From the NCBI GenBank assembly GCA_964409775.1, contig CAYPEI010000003.1:206325-270324 (forward strand): 64,000 bases of DNA, given 5' to 3'. A program made the translations under genes and the position numbers. This DNA comes from JAHBXL01 sp964409775 (GTDB taxonomy: Bacteria > Planctomycetota > Phycisphaerae > Phycisphaerales > UBA1924). Below, in pieces: positions 57,840 to 64,000 of this stretch. Each line of letters begins with the position of its first letter. Position 1 is the first letter of the stretch. The notes beneath the pieces are model-generated. The model was not told the DNA's origin. It was given only the letters and a program-made list of their open reading frames with translations, and did not search any database.

Positions 57840-59390
57840 TCAGCCGGAAGGGTGGTTGCTTTCAACCACCAGTTCGCCTCGAGGCTCAGTCGTTCGAGGC
57901 AAGCGGAGCCGGAATCGGGCCCCAGTTGCCCCAGATCCGGCTCCCGCCGGCGGATCGAGGGTGATCGACCCCCCATGGGATCGCAGGATCTGACGGGCGA
58001 TTGCAAGCCCGATGCCAGTCCCATGAGCCTTGGTGGTGAAGTGTGGCTCAAAAATCCGCTCGCGGAGCGATTCGGGCACACCCGGCCCATCATCCTCCAC
58101 CAGAATCTCGAAGTTCCCATCAGGATTCGCCGCGGTTACCCGAACACGAACCGATCCCGAGGCGGGGCACGCATCGATCGCGTTAGCGACAACCGCGGCG
58201 ATCGCGTGTTCCATATGCCGCGGATCAAAGACGGCTTCTTGAGGCGCCTCACTCGTGTCCAACTCCAGCCGAACGCCCTTGGCTCGAGCGCCGGGCTCGT
58301 GCGACTTCACAATCCCAGCGATCCACGGTGCGACTTCCATTCTGGATGGAACCAGGTCCATCGGACGTGTGGTCTCGAGCAACTGGGACAGCCAGCGCTC
58401 AAACGTGTCCACGGTCGACACGATCAGGCTCAGGTTTTCACGCTGTTCGGAACCTTCCGCGGTGTCAAGCCGAGAAACCTCCGCCAGTCCCCGGATCCCC
58501 GCGAGCGGATTGCGGACGTTGTGAACAATCCGTCGGACCATCTGTCCGATGGCGGCCAGCCGTTCGCGTTCCACCGCCTCCCGCTGGTACTGGTCAACCA
58601 TGCCCGCCATGTGATTCACTTCGGCCATCAACCGCCCGAGTTCGTCGGTCGTCTCGACTCTCACCCGATGGGTGAAGTCGCCCGATGCGATTCGAGCCGC
58701 TGCCTCGCGCAGCGCGCCGACCGGCGTTTGAACCCATCGTCGCAGGAGAACGACCGCAAGCACGCTGGCGAGTCCGGCTTCTAGCGAAACCGCCGCGAGC
58801 CACCATCCGAGTGTTGTGCGCAGATCGGCGGTATACCCCACCGCGCTCCTCGCGTCGTCCAAGAGGCGCAGTTCGGTCTTCTCGATCAGTTCGTGCAGTT
58901 CAAATGCACCGCGACGGGCCTCAGCGCGTCGCGACTCATCGCCGGTCCTGGCCCAGGCCCGCGCGCTCTCGTGCGACGCATCGAGCCGCCTTCTGATGTT
59001 GTCCCACGTCGATACGCCGATCCGCGTCCGATGCCAGCCGCTGGACTCCAGTGCATCCACATGCGCTTGGGCTGCCGAGGCCGCGGCGTCGATCGCGCGG
59101 CCGGTCTCCTCGCTCGGCGAACGCTGGGCAGCCGCAGCATCGCTGCCGTCGGCGCCGGCTCTCGCATCAATGGCCGCGTCCCGCACACTCGCCAGGCCGA
59201 TCGCCCGCGCAGTTTCTTCGACCGAACGCTTGATCTTGCCCAGTTCGCTCAACGCGGCCGACATCTGATCAAACGGCGTTGCGACCTCCCGGTGCACCAC
59301 GCGGATGGCAAACCCCGCCGCGGCGATTCCGCCCGCGACCGCGAGCAACAGCGTGCCGATCAGCAGGAGAAACTTGTGCTGCAGGGACAT
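57840..59390 (-). CDS. Sensor histidine kinase, cognate to the NtrC regulator
   Basis: 516 residues. TM1 at about residues 8-30 (FLLLIGTLLLAVAGGIAAAGF), an extracytoplasmic helical sensor with many Ala and charged residues, TM2 near 195-220 (TLGWWLAAVSLEAGLASVLAVVLL), HAMP (PVGALREAAARIASGDFTHRVRV), DHp with RIVHNVRNPLAGIRGLAEVSR (H-N instead of H-E after the phospho-His), and HATPase N-box VVANAIDACP, G1 VEDDGPGVP, F/G2 FTTKAHGTGIGLAIARQIL. Start ATG 59390 follows CGGAG. Its stop is 36 nt from the response-regulator start. Confidence 0.93.
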   Translation of the reverse strand: MSLQHKFLLLIGTLLLAVAGGIAAAGFAIRVVHREVATPFDQMSAALSELGKIKRSVEETARAIGLASVRDAAIDARAGADGSDAAAAQRSPSEETGRAIDAAASAAQAHVDALESSGWHRTRIGVSTWDNIRRRLDASHESARAWARTGDESRRAEARRGAFELHELIEKTELRLLDDARSAVGYTADLRTTLGWWLAAVSLEAGLASVLAVVLLRRWVQTPVGALREAAARIASGDFTHRVRVETTDELGRLMAEVNHMAGMVDQYQREAVERERLAAIGQMVRRIVHNVRNPLAGIRGLAEVSRLDTAEGSEQRENLSLIVSTVDTFERWLSQLLETTRPMDLVPSRMEVAPWIAGIVKSHEPGARAKGVRLELDTSEAPQEAVFDPRHMEHAIAAVVANAIDACPASGSVRVRVTAANPDGNFEILVEDDGPGVPESLRERIFEPHFTTKAHGTGIGLAIARQILRSHGGSITLDPPAGAGSGATGARFRLRLPRTTEPRGELVVESNHPSG

Positions 59391-59489
59391 GCAAACTCCG
59401 GCCGGTGCTGCAGCCCGCATCCGCGAACCGGTCAGCCGAGATCGGCTTCGGCGACGCGCTCGGACCCATCGATACAGCGTAGAGCAAAG

Positions 59490-60281
59490 TCATCGCCCGG
59501 GCACGAACCCCCACCGCCAGCCGGACTCACTGAGCGGCCGGCGCGAGGTCTCAACGTGGCCATCAATGAACCCGACGTTCATGGAGCCATTGTGACGGAG
59601 CGCGGGGTGCCAGAACTGGTCACCCGCGAACACCGCCGGGCTGTCGAGCGCCGGCGCGCCGTAGAACGGGGTCGTGTCAGCGGCGGCCGCGCTGGCGCCA
59701 TCGATGTCCCACAGCAGCGGAACATTCGCGCCGGCCTCACTCAGAACTGCTCCACCGAGCCTGATCGGCCTGGCGGCGGGGGCAGGTGTGGTGATCTCAC
59801 GCCAGTGGAGCCGTGCGTTCAGCGCGAACGACACGCTCCGCGCCGGGCCAACCCCGCCGCTGTCGCACGGCGCGTTGGCCCGCATCGTAAGCGGCGCACG
59901 CACCTCTGCGCAGCGCATCGGGTTGTTGCCGTTTGCATCGGGCAGTGTGTGCGGGTCCTGGGGCCAAGCCCAGAACTCGTTCACGCCGTACAAACTGTCC
60001 TGAAACGACGACAACGAAAACGAGTTCGCCGTTGAATCGCTGCCCCGTGGCCCGTGGAGGACATCGTCAGCGAACACTGCGAAGTCATAGGTCGCACTCC
60101 GCAGGCTCATCTGGCAGTTGAAGCGTCGCGCGGCGGCGATCGTCCCTCGGAGCATCGGCACGATGATCGCGACCAGCACCGCGATGATGCCGATGACCAC
60201 CAGTACCTCGATCAATGTGAACGCACGAGCCTTGCTCGTTGGTCCGCCCTCCGGCTGATCTGGTCGCCGCGCCGCCGACAT
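59490..60281 (-). CDS. Prepilin-like protein with H-X9-DG motif
   Basis: 263 residues. A basic leader ends in the type IV prepilin cleavage pattern KARAFTLIEVLVVIGIIAVLVAIIVPML, so it is processed by prepilin peptidase and inserted as a pseudopilin. The C-terminal part has WHPALRHNGSMNVGFIDGHVETSR, the H-x9-DG region typical of planctomycete DUF1559-type prepilins. Start ATG 60281 follows GAAGGGAAGCGG; a TACACT hexamer about 40 nt upstream may be its -10. It lies between two kinase genes, but no direct link is evident. Confidence 0.9.
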   Translation of the reverse strand: MSAARRPDQPEGGPTSKARAFTLIEVLVVIGIIAVLVAIIVPMLRGTIAAARRFNCQMSLRSATYDFAVFADDVLHGPRGSDSTANSFSLSSFQDSLYGVNEFWAWPQDPHTLPDANGNNPMRCAEVRAPLTMRANAPCDSGGVGPARSVSFALNARLHWREITTPAPAARPIRLGGAVLSEAGANVPLLWDIDGASAAAADTTPFYGAPALDSPAVFAGDQFWHPALRHNGSMNVGFIDGHVETSRRPLSESGWRWGFVPGR

Positions 60282-60320
60282 CGTGTCCGCTTCCCTTCGC
60301 CTGCCACCAGTGGCACCCCA

Positions 60321-60326
60321 AGTGTA
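60321..60326 (-). promoter_or_regulatory. -10-like hexamer upstream of the prepilin gene
   Basis: Minus-strand TACACT (60326-60321) is 39 nt from the ATG at 60281, leaving space for the GGGAAG Shine-Dalgarno, so unlike several other genes this one appears to have a short leader. A -35 could not be defined with confidence. Confidence 0.4.
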
Positions 60327-60410
60327 ACCAATCGGCATGCTGCTGCACACCAGTTTGGAGATTTGCCTCCCCCTCCCGGTTCGATTTCGGAATTGGCTGT
60401 ATTGCACCAC

Positions 60411-63400
60411 TCAGCGATGACTTTCAGCCGCGTCACGCTCGGTCTGCCCGCCGGCTTCGCGGCTTCGGGCAATCCACATCGCGCAGACCTTGATGAGTTG
60501 AGCACGGTTGACGGGCTTGACCAGGAAATCGCTGCAGCCCGCGTCGATGCACAGTTCCCGGTCTCCCACCATAGCATGGGCCGTCAAGGCGACGATGGGC
60601 GCTCCGTATCCCTCCTCGCGCAACTGGCGGGTCGCAGCATATCCATCCAGCACCGGCATCTGCATATCCATGAGCACCAGGTCGAACGGCGCGCCGGCTT
60701 GCGCTGCGAAGTGGATCCTTGAGATCGCCGCCTGCCCGTCTTCGGCGATCTCGACCGACGCGCCGGCCCGGCGCAGGTGGTGCGAGATCAGTCTCTGGTT
60801 GTCTGCGCTGTCATCAACCACCAGGACCTTCCCGCAAAGTCTGCCGGACTCTTCATGGGAAGCGGGAGAGTGTGGACCTCGGTGCCCGTCCGACAGGAGC
60901 GAAGCGTCAACAGGCGCCGCCTCGATGCAGAGACGGAATCGGGAGCCGACGCCACGCGTACTTTCCACCTCAATCGTCCCGCCGAGCAGTTCGGCCAGAC
61001 GCAGCGAGATCGGCAACCCGAGGCCCGTGCCGCCGAATCGCCGGGTCATCGACTCATCGGCCTGTGCAAACGGCTCGAACAGGCGGCCCATCTGCTCGGG
61101 CGCAATCCCGATGCCCGTGTCGCACACCTCGACCTCCAGCCGCCCGTCGGTGTGTCGCGCAATGATCTCTACGCGGCCCGAGTGAGTGAACTTGATCGCA
61201 TTCCCGGCCAGATTGATCACGATCTGCTTCAACCGGATGGGGTCGCTCAGCACCGTCGCGGGTATGTGTCCCTCGCAGGTCGAGACGAGTTCGAGGTTCT
61301 TGGTCTTTGCACGTGGCGCGAGAAGTTCGGTCGCCTCGGCAATAACGGCTTCCACTGAGCAGGGGATCCGTTCCACCGACATCCTTCCGGCCTCGATCTT
61401 TGACAGATCGAGAGTGTCGTTGATGATCGCCAGGAGGTGCTCCCCGTTGCGCCGGATGGTCGCGCCGAACTCCTCTCGTTCCTGCGGTGTCCGATCCGGT
61501 TCCACCAGCAGATCCGCGAAGCCCAGGATCGCCGTCATCGGCGTACGGATCTCGTGGCTCATGTTCGCCAGGAACGCGCTCTTGGCCCGGTTGGCCGACT
61601 GCGCCGCTTCGTTGGCTTCTTCGAGCCGCGCATGTTGCCGCTCCAACTCCGACTTGGCGGTGAGGAGATCATCCGCATACGTCTTCAGCCACTCCATTGC
61701 CAGGCGACGATCGGTGATGCTCTCGTGTGAGACCACGATCCGCAGCGGCCCCTCGCCGGCGAAGCGAGTCACGCGCACCTGGAACCATCGCCGCGCCGAG
61801 CCGCTGCCGCATGCATACTCGTGCGTAAACTCCTCCCGGGCCCCCGTGATTACTTCGCGGATTCCGCGTCCGATTGTTCTTCCGTCGGTGGGGCGCTCGT
61901 CGTCCTCGCGGTGGCACAACGCCAGGTAATCGACTCCGATCCAATCCAGCGGCTCTTCGCACAATGTCCGGGCATACTCGGACCACATCCGGTTGGTCGC
62001 GACAATCCGCCCGCTGCCGTCGAGCACCGCGATATGGCTCCTGAGCGAGTCGAACGTGCCTCTCGCGAAGCGCTCGGACTCCCTCAGCGCCTGCTCGGCG
62101 ACGCGACGCTCGGTGATGTCGGCATGCGAACCGATCAGCCGGAGCGCGCGGCCGTTCGCGTCGCGCTTCGCCTGTCCACGAGTGAGGATCCAGCGCCACG
62201 TCCCGTCTGCGTGACGCATCCGCAGTTCTTTCGTGTACTCGGAGAGCCGTCCCTCCACGTACATCTGCACCGCCGACATCGCGCCCGGCAGGTCATCGGG
62301 GTGCACTCGGGACGTCCAGTCATCGAGACCGCCCGTCATGTCGGTCGGCAGCAGGCCCAACTGTTCCAGACCCATCGGCGAGAAGTACACCTTGCCGGTC
62401 GTCAGATCCCAGTCCCAGATGCCCTCGTTGTTCGCGGAAACGGCGAGTTGCCAGCGCTCTTCGCTGGCGCGCAGCGCCTCGGTGATCTCTGCCGCCATCC
62501 GCTGCGCGCGATGGCGCGAATGCCCGAGCGTCAGCACGAGCGTCGAGAGCAGGACGCTGGCAGTGATTCCCGTGGCCGCTTCCCAATACACGCTCGACCA
62601 GTCCGTGGCCGCGTAGAACGCCGGGCGAGCCCGGAACTGAAGCCGCCAGTCTCGCCCGCCAATGGGCAGCGCCACACTCTCCCGATGCGACCGATTCGTT
62701 CCGGCCGCGGTCATCATTGACCCGGACGTGGCCGCTTCGGAGTCAAATAGCAGCGACCCCGCCTCCGCTTGCGGGCCATCGAAGAGATCCAGCGCGAGTT
62801 GATCGTCCGCGATTGTGCTGATCCCCGTCAGCAAGGCGTTGACGAGCATCGGGGCGCTCGCCCAGCCGATCAGCGACTCGATGCGTGCCGTCTCCGTCTC
62901 GGGGAACTTCCCGTTCTGGTATATCGGCAGGAGCATCACCAGTCCCGGCGCATCGGGCGACTGCGGAAGCCTGATCACGGGCGAAACCGCAAGATCGCCG
63001 GTGCGCATCGCCAAGTCCGCGGCCGCCCGGAGGTCGGGGTGCGCGGCCAGATCCTGTCCGATCGCGGCCTCGTTCAGCGCCGAAGGCTCGATGTACTCGT
63101 GGATGTACAGCGGGTCGAGCCCGTCCACAGTGCCGACAGTGAAGACGGGCATGCCGTCGGCACGGGTTTGCTCCACGAACGCGCCGAGGTCGATGCGGGC
63201 GACACGCCGCACAAATCCCAGCCCGAGCAGGCCCGGAAACCTGCGCGCCAGTTCACGCGAATCGGTATAGGCACGGAACTCCGACCGCGTGACGCCGTCG
63301 CTTGCGACAAACACACCACGCGTCCCTCGAAGGCAGTCCTCAAGCGCGGCGAGCCGCTGATTCACCCGAGCCGTGAGTTTGTCCCGCAGACGCGCAAACC

Positions 63401-63683
63401 GTTCGTTCTCCGCCTCTCGCATTCCGCGGCACGAGGTTCGCCACGCCAGGCCCGACATGCCCAGGCCGAGCACCAGCACCGCAAGGGCCAGAAGCGGCGC
63501 TCTGATTCCGTGCAGACCGCGCCTCCGCTCGCGGCCAGCAGCGCGCGAAGCCGAAGGGAGGAAAATGGGTTCTCGGACCTGCTGGGGCATATCGTGGCCG
63601 CTTCGCAGTCGAGCCGGGGTGCGGGCAGGGACTTTCCCCACCGAGAACACACCAATCGGTACGGTTTGATCGCGGATTGACAT
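60411..63683 (-). CDS. CHASE-PAS-PAS hybrid histidine kinase / response regulator
   Basis: 1090 residues. TM helix around 61-82 (APLLALAVLVLGLGMSGLA), extracytoplasmic CHASE domain (about 85-330: with VNQRLAALEDCLRGTRGVFVASDGVTRSEFRAYT and RRFPGLLGLGFVRRV), TM around 365-390, two PAS/PAC domains (WDWDLTTGKVYFSPMGLEQLGLL; SHIAVLDGSGRIVATNRMWSEYAR), DHp with FLANMSHEIRTPMTAILGFADLL, HATPase with NLAGNAIKFTHSG, DTGIGIAPEQMGRLFEPFAQAD and FGGTGLGLPI, and a C-terminal receiver (VLVVDDSADNQRLI, LVLMDMQMPVLDGYAATRQL, ALTAHAM, DFLVKPV). Start uncertain: ATG 63683 is used; ATG 63590 or ATG 63734 are alternatives, none with a strong RBS. Confidence 0.9.
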   Translation of the reverse strand: MSIRDQTVPIGVFSVGKVPARTPARLRSGHDMPQQVREPIFLPSASRAAGRERRRGLHGIRAPLLALAVLVLGLGMSGLAWRTSCRGMREAENERFARLRDKLTARVNQRLAALEDCLRGTRGVFVASDGVTRSEFRAYTDSRELARRFPGLLGLGFVRRVARIDLGAFVEQTRADGMPVFTVGTVDGLDPLYIHEYIEPSALNEAAIGQDLAAHPDLRAAADLAMRTGDLAVSPVIRLPQSPDAPGLVMLLPIYQNGKFPETETARIESLIGWASAPMLVNALLTGISTIADDQLALDLFDGPQAEAGSLLFDSEAATSGSMMTAAGTNRSHRESVALPIGGRDWRLQFRARPAFYAATDWSSVYWEAATGITASVLLSTLVLTLGHSRHRAQRMAAEITEALRASEERWQLAVSANNEGIWDWDLTTGKVYFSPMGLEQLGLLPTDMTGGLDDWTSRVHPDDLPGAMSAVQMYVEGRLSEYTKELRMRHADGTWRWILTRGQAKRDANGRALRLIGSHADITERRVAEQALRESERFARGTFDSLRSHIAVLDGSGRIVATNRMWSEYARTLCEEPLDWIGVDYLALCHREDDERPTDGRTIGRGIREVITGAREEFTHEYACGSGSARRWFQVRVTRFAGEGPLRIVVSHESITDRRLAMEWLKTYADDLLTAKSELERQHARLEEANEAAQSANRAKSAFLANMSHEIRTPMTAILGFADLLVEPDRTPQEREEFGATIRRNGEHLLAIINDTLDLSKIEAGRMSVERIPCSVEAVIAEATELLAPRAKTKNLELVSTCEGHIPATVLSDPIRLKQIVINLAGNAIKFTHSGRVEIIARHTDGRLEVEVCDTGIGIAPEQMGRLFEPFAQADESMTRRFGGTGLGLPISLRLAELLGGTIEVESTRGVGSRFRLCIEAAPVDASLLSDGHRGPHSPASHEESGRLCGKVLVVDDSADNQRLISHHLRRAGASVEIAEDGQAAISRIHFAAQAGAPFDLVLMDMQMPVLDGYAATRQLREEGYGAPIVALTAHAMVGDRELCIDAGCSDFLVKPVNRAQLIKVCAMWIARSREAGGQTERDAAESHR

Positions 63684-63696
63684 CAATCGCGGATTG
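63669..63696 (+). repeat. Direct repeat near the hybrid-kinase start
   Basis: The 11-base word ATCGCGGATTG occurs at 63669-63679 and again at 63686-63696, spaced 17 bases start to start. It lies at the start region of the hybrid kinase and could be an operator or a chance repeat. Confidence 0.3.
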
Positions 63697-64000
63697 CTGC
63701 GGCTTTGATGTGAATCCTCGCCGCGTCGGCCCATCGGGTTCCGATAAGCACCGCAGAGCCATCATCGATTCCAAGCCATCCTCACGCATCGCAGTTCGGC
63801 GAACGCGAAGGCGCAACCTCGCATCGCTCGGCCTCCGCGGCGAAAGCCGGGTCGCGAGTTTCCTTGGAGTGAATCCCCGAGCGAGGGCTTTGCGGAACGA
63901 CTTCTTCACCAGGCGGCCCTCGCCTGAATGAAGAGGGATGACTGCCGCGCCGCGGCCGATCATCACGCCGTCGCAGCCGGTGCGCTCGATCATGAGCAGC
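63684..64000 (-). CDS. tRNA-dihydrouridine synthase-like fragment (gene enters from the right edge)
   Basis: Reading leftwards from the right edge, the frame gives MIERTGCDGVMIGRGAAVIPL, which matches the C-terminal FMN-binding segment of tRNA-dihydrouridine synthases (Dus), where ...TGCDGVMIGRGA precedes the last 60-100 residues. The usual NPWLF-type or NIPNL-type continuation and the helical C-terminal domain are not seen: after about residue 25 the sequence becomes Arg-rich with no Dus features. The frame stays open to 63340, deep inside the kinase gene, which is unlikely to be real. So either the gene is truncated or frameshifted here, or this Dus has an atypical end. Only the last residues of the TIM barrel are inside the window. 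Confidence 0.5.

Noticed and set aside
63340..63683. Continuation of the Dus-like frame into the hybrid kinase
   Set aside because: It overlaps the kinase N-terminus by more than 300 nt in another frame and shows no Dus or other domain.

Overview
The window reads as a high-GC bacterial chromosome, most probably Planctomycetota, class Phycisphaerae. This is inferred from marker families rather than from rRNA. The markers are a DUF1549/DUF1553, DUF1501 and planctomycete-type cytochrome c module, a GC-type dockerin protein, two proteins with PEP-CTERM-like tails, an H-X9-DG prepilin, and a zinc motif of the form CxYDLRG...CPECG. No rRNA, tRNA, CRISPR array, insertion sequence or prophage was found.

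Layout. 1-10010: end of purA, then uppS and cdsA (lipid carrier and phospholipid synthesis), a coiled-coil zinc-ribbon protein, an ArnT-like glycosyltransferase, and on the minus strand ruvB, an M28 lipoprotein peptidase and an unknown secreted protein. 10107-25879: one long S10-spc-alpha supercluster, in order S10, L3, L4, L23, L2, S19, L22, S3, L16, L29, S17, L14, L24, L5, S14, S8, L6, L18, S5, L15, SecY, IF-1, L36, S13, S11, RpoA, L17. It starts at a good sigma70-type promoter and ends at a strong intrinsic terminator. L30, S4, Adk and Map are missing from their usual places. L22 carries an N-terminal helix-turn-helix-like extension, S14 has lost most of its zinc cysteines, and L17 has a large insertion.

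26037-33116: a cysteine-rich lipoprotein, pheS without pheT, a Met-rich membrane protein coupled to a ROK kinase, a DUF4114-like surface protein, and three unknown minus-strand proteins. 33179-40833: surface polysaccharide and lipid-linked sugar functions, namely a DPM1-like GT2 coupled to a membrane TPR protein, and a tightly overlapping acyltransferase, methyltransferase, GT4, acyltransferase operon. Between them lies a repeat protein with a PEP-CTERM-like tail. 40864-48887: the planctomycete cytochrome/DUF1501 operon, divergent from a Tat-exported NHL-repeat protein. 48906-52875: a GldA/F/G-like ABC system. 53029-63683: signalling genes, including a PAS-GAF-REC protein, a histidine kinase with an NtrC-type regulator whose stop overlaps the start of a secreted dockerin protein, a prepilin-like protein and a CHASE-PAS hybrid kinase. 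The right edge holds a fragment resembling tRNA-dihydrouridine synthase.

Regulation. At least six genes have a TAnnnT -10-like hexamer 5-9 nt before the start codon and no Shine-Dalgarno, which suggests leaderless transcripts. Other genes have clear GGAG-type sites, so two modes of initiation seem to coexist. Many operons use 4-nt ATGA or GTGA overlaps.
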